From the NCBI RefSeq assembly GCF_900232825.1, contig NZ_OCTP01000011.1, forward strand, positions 1 through 64,000: a stretch of DNA of 64,000 nucleotides, read 5' to 3'. The stretch comes from Anaerococcus sp. Marseille-P3625 (GTDB lineage Bacteria > Bacillota > Clostridia > Tissierellales > Peptoniphilaceae). This document shows positions 41,371 to 50,275 of this stretch, one piece after another. The notes beneath the pieces were generated by a model. The model had not been told where the DNA came from. It was given only the letters and a program-made list of their open reading frames with translations, and searched no databases. How positions within the stretch are numbered: position 1 is the first letter of the stretch; every line of letters begins with the position of its first letter. A program made the position numbers and the translations under genes.

Positions 41371-42590
41371 TAATTATTTCCTTTCGCATTGTTTATTATG
41401 ATATTTTTAATAACTTCGTAAGATTTTTCCATCAAATCTACAGAAACTATTTCATATCTTCCATGATAATTATACCCACCTGTAAACAAATTTGGTGTTG
41501 GAAGTCCTTTATATGATAGGCTTGCTCCATCTGTACCACCGCGGATAGGCTTGATAATTGGTGTAAGACCAACATCTTCTATGGCATTTTTTGCCAATTC
41601 CACAATTTCCATATGCGGTTGAACTTTTTCTTTCATATTATAATATGAATCTTTAATAGTAATATCTATAACATGTCCGTATTTCTTATTTAAAAAATCG
41701 CCTATTTCATTTAGCAAATCTTTTTTAGCTTGGAAAGAATCTTTAAAAAAGTCTCTAACTATATAATCCATTTTAGCACTTGCTGCAGTTCCATTTATTT
41801 CTTGAAGCATATAAAAACCCTCATATCCTTCAGAATATTCTGGTCTTTGGTTAACTGGTAGCATAGAATTAAATTCTATGGCAAGTAAAAGTGCGTTGAT
41901 TAGAACATTTTTAGCAGAACCTGGATGAACAGCTTTACCTTCTATATCAACACTAACGCTACAAGCATTGAAGTTTTCGTATTCTAATTCTCCTACTGGT
42001 CCACCGTCAATGGTATAAGCAAAGTCAGCTCCAAATCTTTTTACATCAAATAAATCTGCTCCCCTACCGATTTCTTCATCTGGTGTAAAAGCTATTTTTA
42101 TATCGCCAAATTTTAAGTCTCTATTTCCCATAAAATACTTGGCTATTGTCATAATTATTGAAACACCAGCCTTATCATCAGCTCCAAGTAAAGTAGTGCC
42201 ATCTGTTGTAACTAATTTATGACCGGTCAAATCTTTTAAAAATGGAAATTCTTCATTGGTTAATTTGTATTTTTCGTTAAGAATTATGTCTTTCCCATCA
42301 TAATTTTCTATTATTTGTGGATTTACATTTTTTCCACTTAGCTCTAAGGCTGTATCCATGTGAGCTATAAGCCCAATTTTTGGAGCATCTTTGATAGTTC
42401 CATCAATTGAAGCATAAATATATCCATTTTCATCTTGCACTGCATTTTCAATGCCGATTTCTTTAAGATCTGCTACTAATTTTTTTCCTAATTCCAATTG
42501 TCCCTTTGTTGATGGACAAGAGGAGCTTTTATCATCACTTTGTGTATCGTAACTTACATAATTTAAAAATTTATCTAACATATATGACAT
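41370..42590 (-). CDS. pepT: Peptidase T (tripeptide aminopeptidase, M20)
   Basis: A 406-residue M20B zinc aminopeptidase that removes the N-terminal residue from tripeptides. Markers are YDTQSDDKSSSCPSTKGQLE, KIGLIAHMDTALELSGKNVN, LLGADDKAGVSIIM, IKIAFTPDEEIGRGADLFDV, YTIDGGPVGELEYENFNA and the end segment PIRGGTDGASLSYKGLPTPN. The ribosome binding site is GGAGG, 8 bases before ATG. A TTGACA/TACACT promoter lies upstream. It overlaps pepD by one base. Confidence 0.96.
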   Translation of the reverse strand: MSYMLDKFLNYVSYDTQSDDKSSSCPSTKGQLELGKKLVADLKEIGIENAVQDENGYIYASIDGTIKDAPKIGLIAHMDTALELSGKNVNPQIIENYDGKDIILNEKYKLTNEEFPFLKDLTGHKLVTTDGTTLLGADDKAGVSIIMTIAKYFMGNRDLKFGDIKIAFTPDEEIGRGADLFDVKRFGADFAYTIDGGPVGELEYENFNACSVSVDIEGKAVHPGSAKNVLINALLLAIEFNSMLPVNQRPEYSEGYEGFYMLQEINGTAASAKMDYIVRDFFKDSFQAKKDLLNEIGDFLNKKYGHVIDITIKDSYYNMKEKVQPHMEIVELAKNAIEDVGLTPIIKPIRGGTDGASLSYKGLPTPNLFTGGYNYHGRYEIVSVDLMEKSYEVIKNIIINNAKGNN

Positions 42591-42606
42591 AGTAACCTCC
42601 GTTAGT

Positions 42607-42636
42607 AGTGTAACACTTAGTCCTTGACCTTGTCAA
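42607..42636 (-). promoter_or_regulatory. Promoter of pepT-pepD
   Basis: TTGACA (42631-42636), 18-base spacer, TACACT (42607-42612), 17 bases before the pepT start codon. A second TATAAT-like element lies at about 42642-42647 further upstream. Confidence 0.7.
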
Positions 42637-42660
42637 TTTGATTATACTAAAGCTAATACT

Positions 42661-42691
42661 AAAAAAGAGCAGACTATTGTCTACTCTTTTT
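42661..42691 (-). terminator. Terminator of the str operon (after tuf)
   Basis: The hairpin AAAGAG-x-AGAC-TATT-GTCT-x-CTCTTT (one internal mismatch, ATT-rich 4-base loop) has A-run and T-run flanks and lies 30 bases after the tuf stop. It can work on both strands, but only the minus strand has a gene ending here. Confidence 0.85.
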
Positions 42692-42721
42692 GATCTTTAT
42701 TGTTTAGTGTAATAACACAGA

Positions 42722-43918
42722 TTATTTAACAACCTTTGTTACTACTCCAGATGCTACTGTTCTTCCGCCTTCTCTTACTGCGAATCTTAAGCCTTCTTCT
42801 AGAGCGATTGGTTTTTGTAGGGTGATTTTAAATGTTGCGTTGTCTCCTGGCATTACCATTTCTACGCCGTCTTCTAGTTGGATATCACCTGTTACGTCTG
42901 TTGTTCTAAAGAAGAATTGTGGTCTGTATCCACTGAAGAATGGGGTGTGACGTCCACCTTCTTCTTTGGTTAGTACGTATACTTGACCTTCGAATTCTGT
43001 GTGTGGGTGTACGCTGCCTGGTTTTGCTAGTACTTGGCCTCTTGAGATTTCATTTCTTTGTACGCCTCTTAGTAGGATTCCTACGTTGTCTCCACTTTCT
43101 GCTTGGGCTAGTGATTTGTGGAACATTTCTACGCCTGTTACTACTGCTTGGCTTGTTTTTTCTGTTAGTCCTACGATTTCTACTGTGTCGCCTACTTTTA
43201 GGGTTCCTCTTTCTACTCTTCCTGTTGCTACTGTTCCACGGCCTGAGATTGTCATTACGTCTTCTACTGGCATTAGGAATGGTAGGTCGTTGTCTCTTTC
43301 TGGTATGTCAAAGTATTCGTCTACTTCTTCCATTAGTTTTAGGATTTTGTCGCTCCATGGGCCTTCGCCGCCTTCTTGTAGGGATTTTAATGCTGATCCT
43401 ACTACTACTGGGCAGTTGTCTCCGTCGAATTCGTATTCGTTTAGTAGGTCTCTTACTTCCATTTCTACTAGTTCGATTAGTTCTGGATCGTCTACTTGGT
43501 CTTCTTTGTTTAGGAATACTGCTATTTTTGGTACGCCTACTTGTCTTGCTAGTAGGATGTGTTCTCTTGTTTGTGGCATTGGACCGTCTGCTGCACTTAC
43601 TACTATGATTGCTCCGTCCATTTGTGCTGCTCCGGTGATCATGTTTTTAACGTAGTCTGCGTGGCCTGGTGCATCTATGTGAGCATAGTGTCTTTTTGGT
43701 GTTTCGTATTCTACTACTGAGGTATTGATTGTGATTCCTCTTTCTCTTTCTTCTGGAGCTTTGTCGATGTGTTCGTAGTCTATATATTCACCTGTGCCGT
43801 ATTTTTTGTTTAGTGCTTGGGTTATTGCTGCTGTTGTTGTTGTTTTACCATGGTCTACGTGGCCGATGGTTCCGATATTCAAGTGTGGTTTGGTTCTTTC
43901 AAATTGTTGTTTACTCAT
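42722..43918 (-). CDS. tuf: Elongation factor Tu
   Basis: EF-Tu brings aminoacyl-tRNA to the ribosome. Its 398 residues include G1 GHVDHGKT (19-26), G2 RGITINT, G3 DAPGH, G4 NKED and G5-like SALK, followed by the two beta-barrels. The gene closes the rpsL-rpsG-fusA-tuf operon, 15 bases after fusA. Its codon use is strikingly unlike its neighbours: almost every codon ends in A or C (leucine nearly always CTA, aspartate GAC, asparagine AAC, isoleucine ATC), whereas fusA uses TTA, GAT, AAT and ATT freely. This creates long but meaningless open frames on the opposite strand. Confidence 0.98.
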   Translation of the reverse strand: MSKQQFERTKPHLNIGTIGHVDHGKTTTTAAITQALNKKYGTGEYIDYEHIDKAPEERERGITINTSVVEYETPKRHYAHIDAPGHADYVKNMITGAAQMDGAIIVVSAADGPMPQTREHILLARQVGVPKIAVFLNKEDQVDDPELIELVEMEVRDLLNEYEFDGDNCPVVVGSALKSLQEGGEGPWSDKILKLMEEVDEYFDIPERDNDLPFLMPVEDVMTISGRGTVATGRVERGTLKVGDTVEIVGLTEKTSQAVVTGVEMFHKSLAQAESGDNVGILLRGVQRNEISRGQVLAKPGSVHPHTEFEGQVYVLTKEEGGRHTPFFSGYRPQFFFRTTDVTGDIQLEDGVEMVMPGDNATFKITLQKPIALEEGLRFAVREGGRTVASGVVTKVVK

Positions 43919-43933
43919 TTTAATCTCCTATTA

Positions 43934-46006
43934 TTATTTATTTAATACTTCTTCTTTTACTGATTCTGGTACTTGAGCATAGTGGTCAAATTGCATTGAG
44001 TATGTTGCTCTACCTTGAGTTTTTGAACGAAGATCTGTTGCATATCCAAACATCTCTGATAGTGGTATGAAAGCATCTAATACATGGATTCCATCTTTTG
44101 GATTCATTCCATCAATTTTTCCACGTCTAGATGATACATCGCCCATTACATCTCCAAGATATTCATCTGGTGTTGTAATTTCAACTTTTTCTATTGGTTC
44201 AAGTAATACTGGTTTTGCTTTTGCTACTGCATTTTTAAGTCCCATTGAACCTGCTACGTGGAAGGCTACTTCTGATGAGTCTACTTCGTGGTAAGAACCA
44301 TCAAATAGTACAACATGCATATCTACCATTGGATATCCACCAAGGATTCCTGATGTTGCTGCTTCACGAACACCTTCTTCAACTGGTCTGATGTATTCTT
44401 TTGGTACTGAACCACCGACAATCTTACTTTCAAATGTGATTCCAGATCCTTCTTTACCTGGTGTAACTCTAAGATGTACATCACCGTATTGACCAGAACC
44501 ACCAGATTGTCTTACAAACTTACCTTGAGCTTCTGCTTCTTGAGTGATACCTTCTCTGTAAGCTACTTGTGGGTTACCTATGTTTGCTTCAACTTTAAAT
44601 TCTCTTAGAAGTCTATCTACGATTATTTCAAGGTGAAGTTCTCCCATTCCTGAGATTATTGTTTGTCCAGTTTCTTCATCAGATCTAGTTACGAATGTTG
44701 GATCCTCTTCAGCAAGTTTTTGTAGACCAATGATCATCTTATCTTGAGATGCTCTTGTTTTTGGTTCTATTGCTACTGATATTACTGGATCAGGGAATTC
44801 CATTTTCTCTAAGATGATTTGATTATCTTGATCACATAGGGAATCTCCTGTTGTTGTATCTTTTAGTCCTAATAAGGCAACTATATCTCCAGCATAACCA
44901 GTTTCGATTTCTTGTTGCTTGTTAGAGTGCATTTGCATTATACGACCAACACGTTCTCTTTTACCTTTGGTTGCATTAAAGATGTATGAACCAGACTCTA
45001 TAGTTCCTGAGTAAATTCTTGTATAGATTAATTTACCAACGTAAGGATCTGTTACAACTTTGAAGGCAAGAGCTGCTAGTGGGCCATCATCTGTTGCTTT
45101 TCTTTCAAGTTCTATTGTTTCATCTTTAGGATCAGTTCCTTTGATATTTGGAACATCTAGTGGGCTTGGCATGAAATCTATTATTGCATCAAGAAGTGGT
45201 TGAACACCTTTGTTTTTGTAAGCTGAACCTAATAAGCAAGGGAATATTTTTTGTTCAATTGTTCCTTTTCTTATTGCAGCTTTTATTTCTTCAACGCTTA
45301 CTTCTTCGCCCTCAAGATATTTCATCATTATATTATCATCAATTTCTGATAATTCTTCAAGCATATTATTTCTATATTCTTCAGCTTGTGCTTTAAGATC
45401 ATCTGGAATTTCGCTATATAATGGATGAGCTCCTAAGTCTTCTGTATTGTAGGTTACAGCTTCCATTGTTACTAGGTCAACTGCACCTTGGAATTGTTGT
45501 TCGCTACCTATTGGAATTTCAAGTGGTAGCGCATTAGCTTTTAATTTATCTTTTATTGTTTCTACTGACATGAAGAAATCAGCACCTGTTGCATCCATTT
45601 TGTTAATAAAACATATTCTTGGAATGTGGTATTTGTCTGCTTGTCTCCATACAGTTTCTGATTGTGGTTCTACCCCGCTTTTTGCATCAAATAAAGCTAC
45701 TGCACCATCAAGAACTCTAAGTGATCTTTCTACTTCTACAGTAAAATCAACGTGTCCTGGAGTATCGATAATGTTAATTCTATGATCTTTCCAAAAAGCT
45801 GTAGTTGCAGCTGAACCAATGGTAATTCCACGTTCTTTTTCTTGTTCCATGGAGTCCATAACAGCTGTACCATCATGGGTATCACCTATTTTGTAAATTT
45901 TACCAGTGTAATATAAGATTCTTTCTGTTACAGTTGTTTTTCCGGCATCTATGTGAGCCATGATTCCTATATTTCTGGTATCTTTTAATCCTACTTGTCT
46001 AGGCAT
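43934..46006 (-). CDS. fusA: Elongation factor G
   Basis: The GTPase that drives translocation and, with RRF, ribosome recycling. Its 690 residues have the G1 motif AHIDAGKT (17-24), [20 protein letters not shown] and NKMD, then domains II-V including the [14 protein letters not shown] and [12 protein letters not shown] segments of domain IV. Length is normal. It lies 14 bases after rpsG and 15 before tuf. Its codon use is ordinary for this AT-rich genome. A fusidic-acid resistance allele cannot be judged by eye. Confidence 0.98.
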   Translation of the reverse strand: MPRQVGLKDTRNIGIMAHIDAGKTTVTERILYYTGKIYKIGDTHDGTAVMDSMEQEKERGITIGSAATTAFWKDHRINIIDTPGHVDFTVEVERSLRVLDGAVALFDAKSGVEPQSETVWRQADKYHIPRICFINKMDATGADFFMSVETIKDKLKANALPLEIPIGSEQQFQGAVDLVTMEAVTYNTEDLGAHPLYSEIPDDLKAQAEEYRNNMLEELSEIDDNIMMKYLEGEEVSVEEIKAAIRKGTIEQKIFPCLLGSAYKNKGVQPLLDAIIDFMPSPLDVPNIKGTDPKDETIELERKATDDGPLAALAFKVVTDPYVGKLIYTRIYSGTIESGSYIFNATKGKRERVGRIMQMHSNKQQEIETGYAGDIVALLGLKDTTTGDSLCDQDNQIILEKMEFPDPVISVAIEPKTRASQDKMIIGLQKLAEEDPTFVTRSDEETGQTIISGMGELHLEIIVDRLLREFKVEANIGNPQVAYREGITQEAEAQGKFVRQSGGSGQYGDVHLRVTPGKEGSGITFESKIVGGSVPKEYIRPVEEGVREAATSGILGGYPMVDMHVVLFDGSYHEVDSSEVAFHVAGSMGLKNAVAKAKPVLLEPIEKVEITTPDEYLGDVMGDVSSRRGKIDGMNPKDGIHVLDAFIPLSEMFGYATDLRSKTQGRATYSMQFDHYAQVPESVKEEVLNK

Positions 46007-46020
46007 TTATCCCCCTAAAT

Positions 46021-46491
46021 TTAGTATCTGTAGTGTGCAAATGCTTTATTTGCTTCTGCAGCTCTATGCATTTCTTCTTTTCTCTTTACAGCTGCACCAG
46101 AGTTGTTAGATGCATCTAAAATTTCTTTAGATAATCTTTCAACCATTGTTTTTTCACCACGAGCTCTAGAAAAGTTTACTAGCCATCTTAAAGCTAGAGT
46201 TTGTCTTCTTTCTGGTCTAACTTCCATAGGAACTTGGTAGTTAGCACCACCAATTCTACGTGCTTTAACTTCAAGTGTTGGCATTATATTTTCCATAGCT
46301 TGGTAGAAAACTTCTAGTGCGTCATTTCCTGTCTTTTCTTCTACGATAGCAAATGCTTCATAGACGATTCTTGTAGCAAGGCCTTTTTTGCCATCAAGCA
46401 TAACGTTATTGATAAGTTTTGTTACAACTCTATCGTTATACTTAGCATCAGGCATTACTTCTCTTTTTGGTATATGTCCCTTTCTTGACAC
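46021..46491 (-). CDS. rpsG: 30S ribosomal protein S7
   Basis: S7 nucleates assembly of the 30S head and contacts E-site tRNA. From the GTG at 46491 it has 156 residues, exactly the usual length, beginning (V)[20 protein letters not shown], with [20 protein letters not shown] and [21 protein letters not shown] prefer GTG 46491 over an in-frame TTG 21 bases upstream because AAAGGAGGG ends 7 bases before the GTG and the longer start would place the ribosome binding site inside the gene. It is followed by fusA after 14 bases. Confidence 0.95.
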   Translation of the reverse strand: MSRKGHIPKREVMPDAKYNDRVVTKLINNVMLDGKKGLATRIVYEAFAIVEEKTGNDALEVFYQAMENIMPTLEVKARRIGGANYQVPMEVRPERRQTLALRWLVNFSRARGEKTMVERLSKEILDASNNSGAAVKRKEEMHRAAEANKAFAHYRY

Positions 46492-46608
46492 TTTGCTTCC
46501 CTCCTTTACCAATTTTTAAGTAATATCATTAGTACTCGACTAAATATATCGTTGTGTGCAAGAATGATTTCTATATATAATAGGTACATTATGCACTTAT
46601 TTTAGATC

Positions 46609-47022
46609 CTAGTTTTGGCCTTTTTTAGCGCCGTATTTAGATCTACCTTGTTTACGTCCGTTAACTCCTGCAGTATCAAGAGTACCTCTTATGATGTGAT
46701 AACGCACACCTGGAAGGTCCTTTACTCTTCCACCTCTGATTAGCACAACAGAGTGTTCTTGTAAGTTGTGACCAATACCTGGAATGTATGAAAGTACTTC
46801 CGCACCATTAGTTAGTCTAACTCTGGCAACTTTACGTAAAGCTGAGTTTGGCTTTTTTGGTGTTACGGTTCTAACTGATGTACAAACTCCACGTTTTTGT
46901 GGTGATTGGTTAGGAGTAATTCTACTTTTTAAAGTATTGTAGTTATAACCTAAAGCTGGTGTATTTGATTTAGATTTTTCACTTTTTCTACCTGTCCTAA
47001 CAAGTTGGTTAATTGTAGGCAT
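46609..47022 (-). CDS. rpsL: 30S ribosomal protein S12
   Basis: S12 lies at the decoding centre. Its 137 residues include [20 protein letters not shown] (with the streptomycin-sensitive lysine at the K42/43 position), [20 protein letters not shown] and [20 protein letters not shown]. The N-terminal [20 protein letters not shown] is typical. It is the first gene of the str operon, 117 bases before the rpsG start, with an AAAGGAGG ribosome binding site and its own promoter. In most Firmicutes rpoC precedes this gene, but here tpx lies divergently upstream. Confidence 0.98.
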   Translation of the reverse strand: MPTINQLVRTGRKSEKSKSNTPALGYNYNTLKSRITPNQSPQKRGVCTSVRTVTPKKPNSALRKVARVRLTNGAEVLSYIPGIGHNLQEHSVVLIRGGRVKDLPGVRYHIIRGTLDTAGVNGRKQGRSKYGAKKGQN

Positions 47023-47055
47023 AATGCACCTCCTTTTCTTTTATAATTTAATAAT

Positions 47056-47073
47056 ATTGGCAAGCATGCCAAT
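47056..47073 (-). promoter_or_regulatory. Hairpin in the rpsL 5' leader
   Basis: A perfect 7-bp stem ATTGGCA / TGCCAAT with a 4-base loop (AGCA on the plus strand) lies between the rpsL promoter and its ribosome binding site. There is no T-run, so it is more likely an mRNA leader element or protein-binding stem than a terminator. Confidence 0.5.
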
Positions 47074-47081
47074 ACTTAAAT

Positions 47082-47110
47082 ATTCTACTATCTTCGAATC
47101 GATATGTCAA
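47082..47110 (-). promoter_or_regulatory. Promoter of the str operon
   Basis: TTGACA (47105-47110), 17-base spacer, TAGAAT (47082-47087). Transcription would begin around 47075 and include the 7-bp hairpin in the leader. Confidence 0.75.
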
Positions 47111-47187
47111 CTAAATTTCAACAACTAAGAGATATTAATGATAACTTTCAGAAAAATTTTAAAAAAATAATTTATTTAAAAATTTAA

Positions 47188-47196
47188 TGGTATAAT
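47188..47196 (+). promoter_or_regulatory. Extended -10 promoter of tpx
   Basis: TGG-TATAAT (TATAAT at 47191-47196) is an extended -10 element, 33 bases before the tpx ATG. A convincing -35 hexamer is lacking. Confidence 0.55.
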
Positions 47197-47228
47197 CATA
47201 ATGTAAATAAATTTTAGGAGGTTTGAAA

Positions 47229-47726
47229 ATGAAAATAACATTTGCAGGAAATGATGTAAATTTACTAGGAAAAGAAATTAAAGTTTCTGATAAGGCGCCT
47301 GAATTTAAGGCAACAAAAAACGATTTGTCAGTTTTTGACAGCAAAGAAAATGAAGGAAATGTCGTAGTTTACTCAGTTGCTCCATCTCTTGATACAAGCG
47401 TATGTGCTTTGCAAGCAAAAAGATTTAACCAAGAAGCAAGCAAACTTGAAAATGTAAAAATCGTAACAATAACTGAAGATTTGCCATTTGCTCAAGCTAG
47501 ATTTTGCTCAAATGAGGGCATAGAAAATACCATAATGGTTTCAGATTATAAAGATCGTGAATTTGGCGAAAAATACGGATTCTTGATGGAAGAAAACAAA
47601 TTACTAGCTCGTGGAGTTGTAATAGTAGACAAAGATGGAATTGTTAGATATGTACAATACGTTCCAGAAGTAACAAACGAAGTAGACTTTGATAAGGCTT
47701 TAGAAGAAGTTAAAAAATTAATCTAA
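47229..47726 (+). CDS. tpx: Thiol peroxidase Tpx
   Basis: An atypical 2-Cys peroxiredoxin that reduces hydroperoxides with thioredoxin. From ATG 47229 it has 165 residues. The peroxidatic site is SVAPSLDTSVCALQAKRFNQ (cysteine about 58) and the resolving cysteine lies in FAQARFCSNEG (about 93). The upstream in-frame TTG at 47223 is unlikely, since AGGAGG ends 8 bases before the ATG. It is a single gene with its own promoter and a strong terminator. For an anaerobe it is a defence against peroxide. Confidence 0.96.
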   Translation: MKITFAGNDVNLLGKEIKVSDKAPEFKATKNDLSVFDSKENEGNVVVYSVAPSLDTSVCALQAKRFNQEASKLENVKIVTITEDLPFAQARFCSNEGIENTIMVSDYKDREFGEKYGFLMEENKLLARGVVIVDKDGIVRYVQYVPEVTNEVDFDKALEEVKKLI

Positions 47727-47732
47727 TAATTT

Positions 47733-47759
47733 GAGGCTAGCTTATAGCCTCTTTTTTTA
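47733..47759 (+). terminator. Terminator of tpx
   Basis: A 7-bp perfect stem GAGGCTA / TAGCCTC with a 5-base loop is followed by TTTTTTT, 7 bases after the tpx stop. Confidence 0.93.
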
Positions 47760-47899
47760 TGGCTTTTTACAAAACATTACATAGATTAATAATTTTTTAG
47801 GAAAAATTGCAAAATATTATTATAGACGACTAATAAATTTTTATTATCACTTATTTAAAATTATTTTAATTATACAAATAAAATAACTATATTTTCACA

Positions 47900-47927
47900 T
47901 TGACAATGTTTAAATTGTTGGTATTTT
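47900..47927 (+). promoter_or_regulatory. Putative promoter of the lipoprotein gene
   Basis: TTGACA (47900-47905), 16-base spacer, TATTTT (47922-47927), about 45 bases before the start codon. The -10 is weak. The 140 bases between the tpx terminator and this promoter are very AT-rich and show nothing else. Confidence 0.5.
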
Positions 47928-47972
47928 AAAATTAACAAATATAAAATTCCATAGTAATATTAGGAGTCAAAT

Positions 47973-48782
47973 ATGAAATTAAAAAAATTTATTAATATCT
48001 TTATATGTGTAACATTTGCACTTATCCTATTTTCGTGTACAGCTAATCAAAGTAAAAATATCAAAGCCAATGAAAGCAAAACTAGTAACGACAATGAGAA
48101 AATTTCTGATGAAAAAATCATAAATGTTTTTAAAACTTTAGGTTATGACATATCAAAAGAAGAGTTTGACAAAAACTATAAGAAAAATATAAAATCCGGA
48201 AAACTTGAAGTTTTAGGAGATAAGGTCAGTAGTCTTCTTTTTGATAATAAAGGAGAACTTATTCATGCAGATTTTTTAGATTTATTAGAATTTTCTGATA
48301 ATGAAATTGATAAAAAATACCCTAGCGAAGCTTTTGTAGAATCAATCAAGGAAAATTTTATAGATAAAAATTATACTAAAGTGTTAAAATCTGATTTTAC
48401 TAAAGATTACATTGCGTATTCATTTTATGAGGAAAATCCAGCAGGAGTTTTTAATCCATACAATCAAATAAGAGTGGTTTTTGATAACGTAAAAGATAGA
48501 GTGATTTTATATAATAAATTTAGTGATTATAAAATTGAAAAAGAAGCAAAAATTAGTGAAGATGAAGCTAGTAAAATTGCTCTTGATTTTCTAGATAATA
48601 AAGCTAGGAAGGTAGACAAAATTACTTTGACCGTTGTTGATTCAAATGATTTTTTCGATGAAAATAAACAAAAAGAAAAAGAAAGTAAAGATTTGCATCT
48701 GGCATATATTGTAGAAATTTCTGATGATATGGTTTATGTAGATGCATATGATGGAAAAATAATCGGTGGCGATTCATATTAA
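47973..48782 (+). CDS. Lipoprotein with C-terminal PepSY-like domain
   Basis: A 269-residue exported lipoprotein: basic start MKLKKF, hydrophobic stretch and lipobox LFSC (cysteine about 22), then a lysine/asparagine/serine-rich linker. Two repeats of a small beta domain seem present. The C-terminal part (EDEASKIALDFLDNKARKVD ... LHLAYIVEISDDMVYVDAYD GKIIGG) follows the PepSY pattern of helix, three strands and the D-x-x-G-x-I end. PepSY domains inhibit or regulate peptidases or bind wall ligands. Target unknown. It has its own promoter and terminator. The AT-rich codon use is like the rest of the region. Confidence 0.75.
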   Translation: MKLKKFINIFICVTFALILFSCTANQSKNIKANESKTSNDNEKISDEKIINVFKTLGYDISKEEFDKNYKKNIKSGKLEVLGDKVSSLLFDNKGELIHADFLDLLEFSDNEIDKKYPSEAFVESIKENFIDKNYTKVLKSDFTKDYIAYSFYEENPAGVFNPYNQIRVVFDNVKDRVILYNKFSDYKIEKEAKISEDEASKIALDFLDNKARKVDKITLTVVDSNDFFDENKQKEKESKDLHLAYIVEISDDMVYVDAYDGKIIGGDSY

Positions 48783-48790
48783 TAAAGGAG

Positions 48791-48830
48791 CTGACCTATA
48801 TTTTGTTGAACAATTTATAGGTCAGTTTTT
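48791..48830 (+). terminator. Terminator of the lipoprotein gene
   Basis: A 10-bp perfect stem CTGACCTATA / TATAGGTCAG (48791-48800 and 48816-48825) is followed by TTTTTT. It may also serve weakly for the convergent ClC gene, whose stop is 4 bases beyond. Confidence 0.9.
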
Positions 48831-48834
48831 TACT

Positions 48835-50127
48835 TTATTTTTTTATCAAAATCTCATACAAGTGATCATAGAAAGGTTTTGATTTAAAGATTTCTGCTGT
48901 GGAGTAGGATACTAGGCTTACTACTGATAGGCCTAATAAATAGTTAAAAGCTCCTCCTGTCATTTCCAAAACTAAAATTATTGCTGTAATCGGTGTTCTT
49001 ACTATGGCTGAGAAGTGGCCACACATTGCCATCATGGAAAATACCAAAATTAATTGCGGATCAATTAAGCCTATATTTGCTAAAAAGCTTGCAAATATAT
49101 TTCCTACAAGCGAACCTATTACTAAAAGTGGAACCAAAGATCCACCTGGTATGCTCACTCCAAAAGCCAAGGCTAATAATAATATTTTTGCAAAATACAA
49201 AAAAATTAGTCTTCCTAGATTTGGGTTTCCTTTGATAGGGAAAAATATATAAGATTCTCCTGAAGAAAATAGGTTAATATCAACCATTAAAACAAGTCCT
49301 GTGATTATGAAAGGAATCATATATTTTACGAAAGGATTAATATTAATTTTTCCAAAAAATCCCTTAGACCCAATAACTATCTTGTTAAAAAATACTCCAG
49401 ATAAACCTGTAATTATTCCTAAAATTACTAGATGAATTATCATTTTTAGATGCATTACATGAAATTTTGGAACATTTACCAAGGCTGGCAAATTTCCAAA
49501 GATTAAATCTGAAGTAATAACTGCTGAGAAAATTGTAATTGCTGTTGATAGAAAAACTTTTCTGTCAGTTTTTTTGAAAATTTCTTCTATGGTAAATAAA
49601 ACCCCAGCCATTGGAGCGTTAAAAGCTACTGCTAGTCCTGCTCCAGCTGATGCTCCTATAAAATAAGACTTATCTTCTTCTGATTTGGTCATTTTGTGGG
49701 CAATATCTCCAATAAGTCCGCCAATTTGTACGGATGGTCCTTCTCTACCAAGAGTAAGTCCTGAACCAATTGTGAGAATACTTGCTATAAATTTTCTAAT
49801 TAGAGTTCTAAAAGAATTGACATTTAGCTTATCATTTAACATAGCATAGATAACTGGGATTCCTGAACCATTGATATTTGGATCTTTTTTTGATAAATAA
49901 TAAATAAAACTTCCAATAATGAAAAATAAGGCAAGTATTAAAATGGAATAAGAAATATTTCCCTCTGCTTTGGCAAATAGATCAAGCATAAGGCCTGAAT
50001 AAAATTTAATAAGAGTCTTAAAACTTCCTATAACTATTCCACATAAAATTCCTGTCCCTACAAAAGTTAGTATTGTCGATAATTTCTTGGGACTATATGT
50101 ACGATTAAAGCGCTTTTTTTTAGCCAT
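48835..50127 (-). CDS. ClC family chloride/proton antiporter
   Basis: A 430-residue ClC protein with about 10-12 helices and no CBS domains. Selectivity motifs are GSGIPVIYAML (about 92-102), GREGPSVQIG (about 127-136) and GSLVPLLVIGSLVG-like GGSLVPLL. The gating glutamate (in GREGP) is present, and so is the inner proton glutamate (FTIEEIFKK, about 182-184). This predicts a Cl-/H+ exchanger rather than a channel. Such proteins help acid resistance, halide balance or pH control. It is a single gene with an extended -10 promoter and GGAGG ribosome binding site. Fluoride-type CLC-F is unlikely, as the selectivity sequence is the GSGIP type. Confidence 0.92.
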   Translation of the reverse strand: MAKKKRFNRTYSPKKLSTILTFVGTGILCGIVIGSFKTLIKFYSGLMLDLFAKAEGNISYSILILALFFIIGSFIYYLSKKDPNINGSGIPVIYAMLNDKLNVNSFRTLIRKFIASILTIGSGLTLGREGPSVQIGGLIGDIAHKMTKSEEDKSYFIGASAGAGLAVAFNAPMAGVLFTIEEIFKKTDRKVFLSTAITIFSAVITSDLIFGNLPALVNVPKFHVMHLKMIIHLVILGIITGLSGVFFNKIVIGSKGFFGKININPFVKYMIPFIITGLVLMVDINLFSSGESYIFFPIKGNPNLGRLIFLYFAKILLLALAFGVSIPGGSLVPLLVIGSLVGNIFASFLANIGLIDPQLILVFSMMAMCGHFSAIVRTPITAIILVLEMTGGAFNYLLGLSVVSLVSYSTAEIFKSKPFYDHLYEILIKK

Positions 50128-50146
50128 AATTCCTCCTATGTTTTTT

Positions 50147-50155
50147 ATTATAACA
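50147..50155 (-). promoter_or_regulatory. Extended -10 promoter of the ClC gene
   Basis: TGT-TATAAT (TATAAT at 50147-50152) is an extended -10 about 20 bases before the start codon. No clear -35. Confidence 0.55.
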
Positions 50156-50193
50156 GAAATTGGCCGATGATTTAATTATAAAAAATAAATTTT

Positions 50194-50246
50194 CCAATAA
50201 AAAAACTAACTCTTTAAAGGCTTTTGCCGTTTAAGGTTAGTTTTTG
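50194..50246 (-). terminator. Long terminator of the opp operon
   Basis: A nested hairpin on the minus strand has outer stem AAAAACTAAC / GTTAGTTTTT (50236-50245 and 50201-50210) and inner stem ending GGC-AAAA-GCC, followed by a T-run. It lies 30 bases after the oppF stop. Confidence 0.93.
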
Positions 50247-50275
50247 CTATTTATTTAATTTTGTCTAGATTTAAA

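Noticed and set aside
42940-43655. Two long plus-strand frames (222 and 218 codons) opposite tuf
   Set aside because: They arise because tuf codons almost never end in T, which removes stop codons on the other strand. They have no ribosome binding site or domain, and one is a run of Leu/Arg.
46492-46512. TTG start of rpsG at 46512
   Set aside because: The ribosome binding site would be inside the gene; GTG at 46491 gives the usual 156 residues.
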